Shown piece after piece: positions 49,679 to 59,168 of a stretch of DNA of 64,000 nt. The number at the start of each line of letters is the position of its first letter. Within the stretch, counting starts at the first letter, position 1. The DNA is taken from contig NZ_JADMNM010000006.1 in NCBI RefSeq assembly GCF_016461955.1, positions 81,620 to 145,619 on the forward strand, given 5' to 3'. A program made the position numbers and the translations under genes. The stretch comes from Qipengyuania sp. YIM B01966. GTDB taxonomy: Bacteria; Pseudomonadota; Alphaproteobacteria; Sphingomonadales; Sphingomonadaceae. A model generated the notes under the pieces. The model was not told the DNA's origin and did no database searches. It saw only the letters and a list, made by a program, of their open reading frames with translations.

Positions 49679-51835
49679 ATGCAGCTTGTTGCTCCCACCA
49701 CGCTCGACGAATTCGCCACGCCACCTCTGACGTCAGATGTTTCCGCTTTGCCGCCGCTGGTTGCGTACTGGAACGCCATGCGACGGCGCAAATGGCTTAT
49801 TGTGGCCATTCTGGCGCTCAGTTTGCTCATAGGTGCGGTGCTAACGTTACTGGCGACGCCTTATTATCAGGCGACCGCGCGAATCCAGATCGATCGGGAA
49901 GCCGACCGGGTCACGAATGTCGAGGAAGTGTCGGCGGTAAATGCTGGCGAAGACCAGGAGTTCTATCAGACTCAGTACGCACTGCTTAATGCGCGCTCGC
50001 TGGCCGAGCGAGTGGCTCGGCGTCTGAACCTGTCGGCAAACCCGGTATTCGAAGAGGCCTTCGACGCTGTGACGGACGATGCCGCAGTCAACGCGCAGGA
50101 GCGTAATGCGCGTCTGCGGAGGACGACTGATATATTGCTGGACAATGTGAACATCGCGCCAGTCCGCGGATCGGCGCTGATAGACATTCATTTCTCCAGC
50201 CCTGACCCCAATCTCAGCGCTCGAATCGCCAACGGTTGGACGGAAGAGTTCATTGCATCCAACCTGGACCGCCGGTTTGCATCAACCCGACAGGCGCGCG
50301 AGTTCCTTGAGGGGCGTTTGGCAGATTTGCGCAATAAGCTCGAGAGTTCAGAGCGTGATCTTGTCGGATATGCGGCCGATCAGGGTATCATCACCCTGTC
50401 GCAAGGAGAATCTGAAAACGGCCTCTCGCAGCCGGATCGCACGGTTACTTCGGCTGATCTGGAGGCGCTCAACCGCGCGTTGGCCGAAGCCACCCAAGCG
50501 CGCATCGCGGCCGAAAGCGCATTGCAAGCCCAACGCCCGGGTGCGCAATCCAGCGATGCCTTGTCAGCTCTCCGCCAATCGCGCGCCGAGGCGGCGGCCG
50601 AGTTGGCGCAGCTCAACGCTCGGTTCGAATCGGGCTATCCGGAAGTGCAGGCCGTACGCTCGAGGGTGGCAGCTCTGGACCGTTCCATTGCCGAAGAAAC
50701 GTCGCGCCTCAACTCCGGCTATCAGGCAGCATTCCGCGACGCCACGTTGCGCGAACAAGCCCTTCGGGCCCAGGTCGACCGGTTGAAACAGTCTCTCCTG
50801 AGCGAACAATCGGCATCAATTCAGTATAATATCTACCAGCGCGAGGTTGATACGAACCGGCAGCTCTATGACGGGCTCCTGCAACGTTACAAGGAGATCG
50901 GCGTTGCCGGCGTGGCGAGCACTAATGTGTTCATAATCGACCCGGCGCAGGTTCCGAAATCGCCCAGCAGTCCGAACCTTCTGCTCAATTTGCTGTTATC
51001 CCTATTTATCGGCGCATTTGTCGCCTTGCTCGCGGTGATCGCGCTCGAACAGATCGACCAGAAATTGAAGGATCCGGCAGAGGTCACGCAGCGCCTTGGG
51101 TTGCCTTTACTAGGGGTGATCCCCAAGGTCGACGAGGACACCATCAGCGAGCAAGTGGCCGATCCCAAATCAGATCTCAGCGAAGCGTTCCTGACGTTCC
51201 AGACGAACCTGTCGTTCCTTACGGATCATGGCGTGCCGCGATCGATGCTGTTCACAAGTACGAGGCCCAATGAAGGCAAGTCGAATTCAACTATCGCGCT
51301 TGCGCGCAGTCTCGCGCGGACCGGGCGGTCTGTCCTGTTGGTCGATGCCGACATGCGCAACAGCTCGCTGCACAATCTCATGGCTCTGCCGAACGAGCGC
51401 GGGTTGTCGAATTATCTGACGGGCGAAGAGTTCACGCGCCAACTATTGACAGACACGGGGGTCCAGAATTTCGACCTCATGACCGCAGGCCCCAAGCCGC
51501 CGAATGCGGGCGAATTGCTCCATTCGGCACGACTTGAGCAACTGGTGCAGGCTGCTGCTGAGCGCTACGATGTCGTCATTCTCGACGCGCCGCCGGTTCT
51601 CGGCCTCGCCGACGTGCCGCTGGTTGCGCAGGCTGCCGAAGGGGTTGTCTACACGGTCGAGATGAATGGCGCGCGGACGCGCCAGGTGCAGCAATCCCTT
51701 GCCCGCCTGACAGCGGCGCGCGCTCGAGTTTTCGGAGTTCTCGTGACCAAGCACGACGTGAATTCCGCCGGATACGGGTATGGTTATGGATATGGTTACG
51801 GATATGGCCGCGAACGGTCGTCCGCCGAGGCCTAA
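49679..51835 (+). CDS. Wzc-type chain-length regulator with BY-kinase domain
   Basis: A 718-residue inner-membrane protein. It has an N-terminal Wzz domain between two membrane helices (about residues 40-60 and 440-460), a long periplasmic coiled coil, then a cytoplasmic tyrosine kinase. The kinase has Walker A STRPNEGKS, A' VLLVDADMRN and B VVILDAPPVLGLAD. The tail carries six tyrosines alternating with glycine and ends RERSSAEA, the autophosphorylation cluster. It controls polymer length and export with the Wza-type lipoprotein. Fusion of Wzz and kinase in one chain is the proteobacterial form. Confidence 0.93.
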   Translation: MQLVAPTTLDEFATPPLTSDVSALPPLVAYWNAMRRRKWLIVAILALSLLIGAVLTLLATPYYQATARIQIDREADRVTNVEEVSAVNAGEDQEFYQTQYALLNARSLAERVARRLNLSANPVFEEAFDAVTDDAAVNAQERNARLRRTTDILLDNVNIAPVRGSALIDIHFSSPDPNLSARIANGWTEEFIASNLDRRFASTRQAREFLEGRLADLRNKLESSERDLVGYAADQGIITLSQGESENGLSQPDRTVTSADLEALNRALAEATQARIAAESALQAQRPGAQSSDALSALRQSRAEAAAELAQLNARFESGYPEVQAVRSRVAALDRSIAEETSRLNSGYQAAFRDATLREQALRAQVDRLKQSLLSEQSASIQYNIYQREVDTNRQLYDGLLQRYKEIGVAGVASTNVFIIDPAQVPKSPSSPNLLLNLLLSLFIGAFVALLAVIALEQIDQKLKDPAEVTQRLGLPLLGVIPKVDEDTISEQVADPKSDLSEAFLTFQTNLSFLTDHGVPRSMLFTSTRPNEGKSNSTIALARSLARTGRSVLLVDADMRNSSLHNLMALPNERGLSNYLTGEEFTRQLLTDTGVQNFDLMTAGPKPPNAGELLHSARLEQLVQAAAERYDVVILDAPPVLGLADVPLVAQAAEGVVYTVEMNGARTRQVQQSLARLTAARARVFGVLVTKHDVNSAGYGYGYGYGYGYGRERSSAEA
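51770..51808 (+). repeat. Hexamer-like repeat encoding the Tyr-Gly tail of Wzc
   Basis: Thirteen codons alternate glycine and tyrosine, giving six Tyr. Units of the form GGNTAY repeat with third-base changes. In the +1 frame the same bases contain ATG codons at 51780, 51786, 51792 and 51804, which are candidate starts of the next gene. Such a repeat is prone to slippage. Confidence 0.85.
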
Positions 51836-52997
51836 CCGCATCAAGCAGGCTGTTTGTGCGACTGCTGGTCTGCTGTTGGCTCTTTCATCCGGCGCTAACG
51901 CGTTGTCCAATGCGATGGCCCGCACCGCGCCGTCTGCCGCCACGAGGGCCTTCCCCCCTAATGGAATGCCGTGGCAAAGTGTTGCAACGGCGGCGTTTCG
52001 CTCTGATCAAACGGGCGATCAGGACGTTTTTGCCTCGCCGGGTCCACGCACGATGGATCTTGCGCGTAAGTCCTATACACGAGAACCCCTTGCCGACTCG
52101 GCCATCGCGTTCTTGGCGCGCGCTGCGTCGCAGCGGAGCGCCACTAAACCGATAATGGTGCTGGAAACAGCGCATCGTGCCACCAGGCGATCGACGATGC
52201 TCAGTCTCGATCTGCTTAATGCGTATGCCCAAGCGGGTCGTGAGGCGGAAGGCTTGGCAGTCTTCGACGAACTGCTGCGTCGCGAGACCTCGGCGCATGG
52301 GGTCATGCTCGAGCGGCTGGCCGCCATATCCGGCGATCCCCGGATCGAACGCAGCATGGCCGAGTTATTGTCTTCGAACCCGCCATGGAGCGATCAACTG
52401 TGGCGCCAGATTGCCCAATCCCCGGACGGAATGGCGAATGCACGCGCATTGCGCCTGGCATTGGCGGGCGCTGGCGGCCGCGTCGATCCGGAGGTCGACC
52501 GGCTTTTGATTGCCGGGCTCGCCGGATCTCAGCGTTTCGAAGATTCCTATAGACTGCTGGAAGCCCTTTTTCCCGCGAGCGTACCAAAACCGGGAACCGT
52601 CCATCGGCCCCATTTTCAAACTGACCGGGGGGTCGTTCCATTCGACTGGCGGCACGTGACGAGCGGGGACTTCGGAGCCAGCGAAAACCAGGGCAGCCTT
52701 CTCGTCAGCGCGCTTGCCGGAGCACAAGGGCTTGTCTCCGAACAGCTACTATACCTGCCATCCCGGCGTTCATCGCTCGATTGGGCAGTCTCCCCTGCGC
52801 ATGGCAAAACGTCGGACGGGCTCAAGCTGTCTGCCACTTGTGCCTCATCGGGAACCCTACTGGCGGAGATGAACGCGGCGGGTCGCAAGGCGCTTACAAA
52901 TAGCAGCTGCCGCTGGGTATGGCTAAGGCTTGCGGTTGACGTTCCGGACGACGGTGATGCCAGCGATTGGACGGTAAGTCGGATAGCAATACAATGA
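51804..52997 (+). CDS. Unknown secreted protein of the polysaccharide locus
   Basis: About 397 residues, not assigned to a named family. It has an N-terminal signal peptide (IKQAVCATAGLLLALSSGAN). A helical, TPR-like middle follows (LDLLNAYAQAGREAEGLAVF, then LLIAGLAGSQRFEDSYRLLE). The C-terminal part is probably beta-rich, starting VPFDWRHVTSGDFG, with two cysteines (LSATCASS and NSSCRW). Four in-frame ATGs exist (51780 to 51804); the last gives the most normal signal peptide. The start lies inside wzc. The context, between Wzc and a glycosyltransferase, suggests a periplasmic role in polymer export or binding. Confidence 0.7.
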   Translation: MAANGRPPRPNRIKQAVCATAGLLLALSSGANALSNAMARTAPSAATRAFPPNGMPWQSVATAAFRSDQTGDQDVFASPGPRTMDLARKSYTREPLADSAIAFLARAASQRSATKPIMVLETAHRATRRSTMLSLDLLNAYAQAGREAEGLAVFDELLRRETSAHGVMLERLAAISGDPRIERSMAELLSSNPPWSDQLWRQIAQSPDGMANARALRLALAGAGGRVDPEVDRLLIAGLAGSQRFEDSYRLLEALFPASVPKPGTVHRPHFQTDRGVVPFDWRHVTSGDFGASENQGSLLVSALAGAQGLVSEQLLYLPSRRSSLDWAVSPAHGKTSDGLKLSATCASSGTLLAEMNAAGRKALTNSSCRWVWLRLAVDVPDDGDASDWTVSRIAIQ

Positions 52998-52998
52998 T

Positions 52999-54264
52999 AT
53001 GCCCGCACCCACACCGCGCCTTGGTGGCCGCGCGCTGCAAGACGAAGTGGCTACCGTGAGCAACCTCAGATTGCTGTTCGCGCATGATCACCGTTTTCTA
53101 ACAGGACCTAGCGGATCGCTTTACACGCAGGGCTCATTCCCCAGCGCCATATGGCATCGCTATCTTCAGCACTTCGACACGGTTGAGGTGTTCGCACGCG
53201 ACGAAGGCAGCATCAAAAATCAGCAGTTGGCGCGTTCCGACCACGAAGGGGTAAAGTTCACCCTGGTAGGGCCGATGTCATTTGCCGAGCGACTTGGGTT
53301 GGTCACGGGAAAAGCTGACTACCTATTGGCGCAGGCTATACACAACTCTGATGCGGTTATCTCTCGTTTGCCCAGCGACTTGGGCCTGTTAGCTGCCCGG
53401 CACGCGCGGCAACAAGGCAAGCCTTTGCTGATAGAAGCGGTAGGCTGTGCATTTGACGGCTATGGGAACCAAGGCTCGCTTGCGTCGAGGCTCTACGCGC
53501 CGGTGGCAATGTGGCGGATGCGGCAGGCCATTAAATCCGCGCCATTCGTGCTCTACGTTACGCGGAAGTGGCTCCAGCGCCGATATCCAGCGAACCCCAC
53601 AGCCGTAACTACAGACGCCTCCAACGTGGCGCTCGAACCTCAGTCTAGCAGTGTGGCTGAACAACGCGAACTGCGATTGAAGGAGCTCGACACGGGAAGG
53701 GCACCGGTCTTCGGGACAGTTGCATCCTTGCGGACGCGCTCAAAGGGAATTCAGACGGCGCTTGCGGCGATAGCAAAATTACGCCGCGAACGTCGCGTTG
53801 ACGTGCAGTATCGTGTGCTCGGACCTGGAGATATTGCACCATGGCAACATGAAGCGGACGCGCTGGGTATTGGCGATCTCGTACGGTTCGAAGGCGCACG
53901 CCCAGCCGGCCGGCCTGTTCTCGAGTGGCTGGATACGATCGATGTACACCTGCAGCCCAGCTATCAGGAGGGTCTTCCCCGCAGTACGATCGAGGCGATG
54001 AGCCGTGGTTGCGCGTGCGTTGGTTCCACGGCGGGCGGAATTCCGGAGATCATCCCTGCAGATCGAGTGCATGCCCCCGGTGATGTTGGTGCTTTGGCTG
54101 ATCTGCTGGAAGCGCTGCTAAACGATCCGCAAATGATCGCTGACGCGTCACGAGAGGACCGGACAACAGCCGGAAATTACGAAGGCGGTTTCCTCGAAAG
54201 ACGGCGCAGTGCCTTGTTCGGAAAGTTCGCGCAGGCCGCCGCGGCCGTCCGTAAAAGGTGCTGA
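52999..54264 (+). CDS. GT4-family glycosyltransferase
   Basis: A 421-residue GT-B enzyme. The N-terminal half starts LRLLFAHDHRFLTGPSG. The donor half shows FGTVASLRTRSKGIQTALAA, VRFEGARPAGRPVLEWL and the E-x7-E element in SYQEGLPRSTIEAMSRG, then AGGIPEIIP. It adds one sugar of the repeat unit on the cytosolic side; the donor is unknown. Start at 52999 is one base after the previous stop; a GTG at 53056 (SNLRLLFAH) is a good alternative. AT content is clearly higher here than in the housekeeping half. Confidence 0.85.
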   Translation: MPAPTPRLGGRALQDEVATVSNLRLLFAHDHRFLTGPSGSLYTQGSFPSAIWHRYLQHFDTVEVFARDEGSIKNQQLARSDHEGVKFTLVGPMSFAERLGLVTGKADYLLAQAIHNSDAVISRLPSDLGLLAARHARQQGKPLLIEAVGCAFDGYGNQGSLASRLYAPVAMWRMRQAIKSAPFVLYVTRKWLQRRYPANPTAVTTDASNVALEPQSSSVAEQRELRLKELDTGRAPVFGTVASLRTRSKGIQTALAAIAKLRRERRVDVQYRVLGPGDIAPWQHEADALGIGDLVRFEGARPAGRPVLEWLDTIDVHLQPSYQEGLPRSTIEAMSRGCACVGSTAGGIPEIIPADRVHAPGDVGALADLLEALLNDPQMIADASREDRTTAGNYEGGFLERRRSALFGKFAQAAAAVRKRC

Positions 54265-54266
54265 TC

Positions 54267-56156
54267 ATGTGCGGTATTTACGGTTTTTTTGGCCCCGAAG
54301 CCGCTCGTAGGGAAGGCGCTGAAAGTCGCCTCGCGGCAATGGGCGGACTTCTCCACCACAGAGGCCCCGATGGCCAAGATATGTGGATCGACGAAATGGC
54401 GGGGGTCGCGCTGGGCCACCGCAGGCTGGCTATTCTCGATTTGTCGCCAGCCGGTGCACAACCTATGGCTTCGCAATCGGGCCGCTGGACAATCGTTTAC
54501 AACGGCGAAATCTACAATCATCTCGACCTTCGCCGGGCGCTCCTCGCGCCAGCCGGCGGATGGCGCGGTCACTCCGACACCGAAACCCTGCTCGCGCTTA
54601 TCGAGCATTTAGGCGTGGAGCGGGCGTTGCCTCGCCTGGTCGGCATGTTCGCATTTGCTGCCTGGGATGCAGAAAATCGCCAATTATGGCTCGCGCGCGA
54701 CCGGTTTGGGGAAAAGCCGCTCTATTATGGTTGGTACGGAACCGGACCAACACGGGGATTTGCTTTTGCCTCGCAGTTGGGCAGCCTTCGTAAAGGAGGA
54801 GATTTTACCGATCAGCTGGCGATATCCGCGGTCTCATCTCTGTTGCAGCGGGGATATGTGGCGGGGGATCAATCCATTCTCGCAGATGTGCGGCGATTGG
54901 CGCCTGGGTCATGGCTCGTAGCTGATGCCGGCGGCCCCGTACGTGAGGGCGAGTATTGGTCGGCGTCGGAAACCATGCGCAACGCCCGCGCGAACCCGCT
55001 TGGCGGAAGCCTTGAGCAGTCAATCGACGCCTTGGAAGACTTGTTGCTCGATGCCGTCTCCGCGCAGATGATCAGCGACGTGCCCATTGGTGCCTTGCTG
55101 TCGGGCGGGATCGACAGCTCGACGATCGTTTCACTCATGCAGGCTCGCTCTAAGGATCAGGTTCGCACCTTTTCCATCGGGTTCGGCGAAGATGAATTCA
55201 ACGAGGCCCCCTATGCGCGAGCGGTTGCCCAGCATCTCGGAACGCAGCATCACGAACTCACCGTTTCGGCCGACGACGCGTTAGCGCTCATTCCGGCCTT
55301 GCCTTCGATCTACGACGAGCCGTTCGCGGATAGCAGTCAGATTCCGACAATTCTCGTTTCGCGTCTCGCACGCGAATACGTCACTGTCGCCCTGTCCGGA
55401 GATGCTGGCGACGAGCTGTTTGGCGGGTACACCTCGCATGCGATCACCTACCGTTCTCAGATTCTCGGAGCGAGAGGCCGAGCGGCCGCAGCCCATTTTT
55501 TGACCGCGGCCGCGACGGCGATGGCGAAGGCTTCGCCCATCCGATCGGCCAAAATAGCGCGCCTTGGCCGGGTATGGGCTCATACCGATCCGCGCGACGC
55601 TGGACTGGCCATTTCTGACCGCTGGTTCCGACTGCCGCTTCTCGTTGCGCCGTCCAAAGCAGACCTCCCGCCGCTGCTTGGAGGGGGGGCGAGCAACGTC
55701 GAAGAACTGATGGCGCTCGACGCGCGCATGTACCTCGTCGACGATATTCTAGTGAAGGTGGACCGTGCGGCGATGTCGGCATCCCTGGAGACCCGCGTGC
55801 CGATGCTAGACCACCGCGTATTTGAACTCGCGTGGCGAATGCCGCTCCATCACAAAATACAGTCGGGCCATTCAAAGGTGGCGCTTCGGGGCGTGCTCAC
55901 GCGATATGTCCCGCAGGCGCTCATCGACCGCCCAAAAGCGGGTTTCAGCATTCCATTGGCCGACTGGTTGCGTGGCCCGCGGCGCGATTGGGCGGAAGAC
56001 CTGCTCCATCCTGCGACGTTGCGTGCGGACGGTATCTTGGGTGAAGCCGCAATTCGTCAGGCCTGGTCGCAGCACCTTTCCGGAATGGCCAATAACGCGT
56101 CGGCCCTCTGGAGAGTGCTGATGCTGCAGGCGTGGGGCGCTTACGACCCGATTTAG
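54267..56156 (+). CDS. AsnB-type glutamine-dependent amidotransferase
   Basis: A 629-residue protein. The Ntn glutaminase half starts at Met-Cys (CGIYGFFG), with Cys2 as nucleophile, and shows GHRRLAILDLSPAGAQP and ARDRFGEKPLYY. The synthetase half has the P-loop LLSGGIDSSTIVSL and SGDAGDELFGGYTS. It resembles asparagine synthetase B, but members in polysaccharide loci (WbpS type) amidate uronic-acid residues. Given the aminouronate genes here, that role is likely. The start at Cys2 fixes ATG 54267. The TAG shares TTAG with the convergent methyltransferase stop. Confidence 0.88.
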   Translation: MCGIYGFFGPEAARREGAESRLAAMGGLLHHRGPDGQDMWIDEMAGVALGHRRLAILDLSPAGAQPMASQSGRWTIVYNGEIYNHLDLRRALLAPAGGWRGHSDTETLLALIEHLGVERALPRLVGMFAFAAWDAENRQLWLARDRFGEKPLYYGWYGTGPTRGFAFASQLGSLRKGGDFTDQLAISAVSSLLQRGYVAGDQSILADVRRLAPGSWLVADAGGPVREGEYWSASETMRNARANPLGGSLEQSIDALEDLLLDAVSAQMISDVPIGALLSGGIDSSTIVSLMQARSKDQVRTFSIGFGEDEFNEAPYARAVAQHLGTQHHELTVSADDALALIPALPSIYDEPFADSSQIPTILVSRLAREYVTVALSGDAGDELFGGYTSHAITYRSQILGARGRAAAAHFLTAAATAMAKASPIRSAKIARLGRVWAHTDPRDAGLAISDRWFRLPLLVAPSKADLPPLLGGGASNVEELMALDARMYLVDDILVKVDRAAMSASLETRVPMLDHRVFELAWRMPLHHKIQSGHSKVALRGVLTRYVPQALIDRPKAGFSIPLADWLRGPRRDWAEDLLHPATLRADGILGEAAIRQAWSQHLSGMANNASALWRVLMLQAWGAYDPI

Positions 56157-56866
56157 CTTGCTGGCTTCTGCAGAAGAACCATGCTAAGCGTGTAAGGTCT
56201 CCAGAGCCACAACAGGCGATGAGCGATATGGCGCCATTGGCTCGGCCGGTACACAGGCAGCAAAGTACGCAGGACCTGCTTGGCGAGAATTTCAGCGCCC
56301 CGTCCACTTGCCCGCAGGTCGTCTGCGTAATTGCCGCTGACCAGCACTTGCTGCCGTTCGACCGCCCAATCGGCAAACATCCTTGCAAGATCTTCCGGTG
56401 CTGGCCGAAACATCGTGTCGATCGGATCGGGATGATAAGGATATGACCTCGGGACGGTGACGATCGCATGACCTCCGGGAGACACGAGATCGGCGCAGGA
56501 ATCGGCGAAGGTTTGCGGCTCTGTCAGGTGCTCAAGCAAGTTCGAGCAGATCAGGATGCGGGCATCATGGCGTTTCAAATGCTTGCGAAACTCCGGGTCG
56601 AGCAGATCGCCGACCTCATCGACCCCTTCAGCGGCTTTGAGATCGCAATGCACCACATGCAGCCCATCGGCGCGCAGCGGAGCGAAAAGGAACTTCTCGA
56701 TATGCGGTTGAACCTGGGTGCGGAAATGCCCGGTCGAAGAGCCGACATTTAAGCATACGGTGCCAGCCGGAAGGTTCAAAGACCGTATCCAGCTGGTAAT
56801 TTCACGAGCCTCTTCAATGCGCACCAGCTGTTCCTTGTAGTGCTTTTGCGTTAGATTTGCCGCCAA
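56153..56866 (-). CDS. SAM-dependent methyltransferase (class I)
   Basis: A 237-residue protein. The SAM-binding loop is VCLNVGSSTGHFRTQVQPHI, with Asp/Glu at VHCDLKAAEG and motif post-I region ILICSNLLEHLTEPQTFADS. A hydrophobic C-terminal stretch could touch the membrane. The substrate is unknown; the context suggests a sugar or a lipid-linked glycan. The ATG at 56866 overlaps the upstream glycosyltransferase by 53 bases; a GTG at 56824 preceded by AAGGA would overlap by 11 and is a real alternative. Confidence 0.8.
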   Translation of the reverse strand: MAANLTQKHYKEQLVRIEEAREITSWIRSLNLPAGTVCLNVGSSTGHFRTQVQPHIEKFLFAPLRADGLHVVHCDLKAAEGVDEVGDLLDPEFRKHLKRHDARILICSNLLEHLTEPQTFADSCADLVSPGGHAIVTVPRSYPYHPDPIDTMFRPAPEDLARMFADWAVERQQVLVSGNYADDLRASGRGAEILAKQVLRTLLPVYRPSQWRHIAHRLLWLWRPYTLSMVLLQKPAS

Positions 56867-57998
56867 TCAATGCACGGTAGGTTGCGGCGTATCGCTCGAC
56901 GACGACCGCGCGATCGAAATACGTTCGGGCGAGCGTCGCACCCGCTGCACCAAGCTGGCGATTGTAATCCTCGTCTTCCGTCAGTCTGATAAGATGAGGG
57001 GCCATCTGCTCTATCTCGTCGATCGGAACCACCATGCCGGCTTGCGCGCCGGGCTTTGAGAGCATCTCGTTGGCGGAGGCGACGTCCGTGCTGACTACCG
57101 GTCGGCCGGCTGACATTGCCTCGATCATCGAGCGCATCAACCCTTCATACCGGGAAGGCACAGCCAGAACATGCGCCCGTGCCAGCAAGGCCGGCATATC
57201 TGCCTGATAGCCGAGAAAACGCACTTTTGTACCCAGCGGCCGGGCTGCTTCCGCGCAGGCGCGCGCATAGCTGTCATGTTCGGGATCAAAATCCCCGACG
57301 AACCAGGTCTCGATATCCGTTTGCGCAAGGTGCGGCGCCACTTTGGTGAGATATTCGAGTTGCCCTTTCTTCTCGGACACGACCCCCGAAACGAGCACAA
57401 CGCGGGGGAGGTCCTCCGACAGTGGCTGCGGCGCAAATGCTTCTTGGTCGACGACGGAATATGTCGCGCTCGCCTTCGCTCTCAGACCCGGCACAATCTC
57501 ATTCCACCGATCCACCATGTCGTGTGACAGCATCAACACATGGTCAGCCGCTTTGAAAAGCGCGCGATATCGCCGTTGGGGTGGGGCACGATAAGGATCC
57601 AACGTATCGCGAATGTTCAGCACCAAGCGCAAGTTCGGAAGCAAACGTGCCGCACCCACTATCATCTGAAACGCGAGCGGATCGTTTGCGTGAATCACCC
57701 GGGCGCACGTCCGGCGAGTAATTTTCAATATCGCCAGCGTATATCTCACATATGAAACCGCTGCTGCAAATGGCGCGTGCCTCCATCCCCGGTGCGCGGC
57801 TTCTGGCACGATGTGCACCTCGATCCCGGACGCACGGCAACCCCGCGTAAACTTGGTCTCAAGATTGGTCAGCAAAACAGGGCGGAGATCTTGCAGCCCC
57901 CGCATGATCTCGCCGAGGCTGGCAATACCGCCATTCGCGCCTTTCCCAGTTTGGAGGGCGACGAACACGATGACAGGCAAGGCCGACCTGCTGCTCAC
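56814..57998 (-). CDS. GT4-family glycosyltransferase
   Basis: A 394-residue GT-B enzyme. Visible are VIVFVALQTGKGANGGIASL at the start, ARVIHANDPLAFQMIVGAA, VVLVSGVVSEKKGQLEYLTK, and the E-x7-E element in SRYEGLMRSMIEAMSAGRPV. It should add a sugar to the lipid-linked repeat unit. The GTG start overlaps the stop of the next upstream glycosyltransferase by 4 bases (GTGA), so the two are coupled. The donor sugar cannot be predicted. Confidence 0.86.
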   Translation of the reverse strand: MSSRSALPVIVFVALQTGKGANGGIASLGEIMRGLQDLRPVLLTNLETKFTRGCRASGIEVHIVPEAAHRGWRHAPFAAAVSYVRYTLAILKITRRTCARVIHANDPLAFQMIVGAARLLPNLRLVLNIRDTLDPYRAPPQRRYRALFKAADHVLMLSHDMVDRWNEIVPGLRAKASATYSVVDQEAFAPQPLSEDLPRVVLVSGVVSEKKGQLEYLTKVAPHLAQTDIETWFVGDFDPEHDSYARACAEAARPLGTKVRFLGYQADMPALLARAHVLAVPSRYEGLMRSMIEAMSAGRPVVSTDVASANEMLSKPGAQAGMVVPIDEIEQMAPHLIRLTEDEDYNRQLGAAGATLARTYFDRAVVVERYAATYRALIGGKSNAKALQGTAGAH

Positions 57999-59161
57999 GA
58001 ATGTGCCGCGAGTTCCTGCTGGTAGATCGTATTGAGATCATCAACACAGCGCTGCATGCCAAAGGTGCTCGCTTCAACGCGCCGCAACCATTCGCGATGG
58101 TCGGGTGGAGGCTCGTCAAGGATGGTTGCAGCCGTCGTGGCCCACTGCGCCGCCCCGGCAGCCAAAGGCAACTGGGTCACGCCTTCGCGAATGACAACCA
58201 CCTCGCTCGGCATGTTATCAGGCATCAGAACCGGACACCCGGCCGCTTGCGCTTCTAACACGACGATCCCCAGGCCTTCGCTATGGGAAGGGAAGAGGAA
58301 CAGATCGAAAAGATGCATGAAAGCGGGGATGTCGTCTGTGCCGCCTGCAAAAATAACGCGGTCGGTCAAGCCGTTCGCCGCGACCTGACGTTCGACATCA
58401 TCCTGCAACGGGCCGCGGCCGATCAGGACCAGGGTCGTGTGCGGGTGGTCGATCGCGAGCCGGGCAAAGGTTTCAATCAGGAAAACGTGGTTTTTCTGCG
58501 AATCGAATCGACCGACATGGCCAATGATCTTGTTGGCATCCGGAATGTTCAGCCGATGCCGCAGGGCGCGGGCTCTGTCGGCAGCACCCGAAAATGCACT
58601 GTAGTCAAAGCCGTAGAGCAGGATGGTGCAATTCTTCGAGTCACGCCATCTCGGTCCGGCGAGCTGCCGCATGGCGACCTCGCTGATCGCAACGCGGCGG
58701 GTAGCGACTGCAGCGGCGATGGTGCTACCGGCGATCTCGCGCAGGCGATGGCCGAGCTTCTGATAATCCGCCCCGAGTGTGCGTGCGCCATGATTGTGGA
58801 TGATGCGCACGGGTACGCCCGCGGCGGCCGCAACCGCCAGCGCGGGCGCCGAGACTACCGAATATACGTGGGCATGAAACGCTGCGAACGGGCCAGCACG
58901 GCGCAAAAAGCGATAGAGCGCAACCAACCAACGACCCCATGAGCGCACGGGCAGCGTGTGAATGATGATGCCGGCGGCCCGAACCTTGTCCTCATACGGC
59001 CCAATCTCGTCCTGCATCAGCAGCACCTCGTGCTGGACCGGGGCATCGGCCGAATGCGCGAAAACGTGCGTGAGCCAAGTTTCGATGCCGCCACGGGGCA
59101 GCCATTTCAGAAGATGCAAGACGCGCGGCTTATGGCCGGCAATGGGCTGATTGTCTGGCAT
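57995..59161 (-). CDS. GT4-family glycosyltransferase (EpsF-like)
   Basis: A 388-residue GT-B enzyme. The start VLHLLKWLPRGGIETWLTHV and HAHVYSVVSAPALAVAAAAG, then RIIHNHGARTLG, are typical of EpsF/WbnK-like transferases of exopolysaccharide loci. The donor half shows GHVGRFDSQKNHVFLIETFA and the E-x7-E element in PSHSEGLGIVVLEAQAAGCP. It lies 7 bases after the polymerase gene on the same strand. The exact sugar is unknown. Confidence 0.87.
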   Translation of the reverse strand: MPDNQPIAGHKPRVLHLLKWLPRGGIETWLTHVFAHSADAPVQHEVLLMQDEIGPYEDKVRAAGIIIHTLPVRSWGRWLVALYRFLRRAGPFAAFHAHVYSVVSAPALAVAAAAGVPVRIIHNHGARTLGADYQKLGHRLREIAGSTIAAAVATRRVAISEVAMRQLAGPRWRDSKNCTILLYGFDYSAFSGAADRARALRHRLNIPDANKIIGHVGRFDSQKNHVFLIETFARLAIDHPHTTLVLIGRGPLQDDVERQVAANGLTDRVIFAGGTDDIPAFMHLFDLFLFPSHSEGLGIVVLEAQAAGCPVLMPDNMPSEVVVIREGVTQLPLAAGAAQWATTAATILDEPPPDHREWLRRVEASTFGMQRCVDDLNTIYQQELAAHS

Positions 59162-59168
59162 GTTACTT

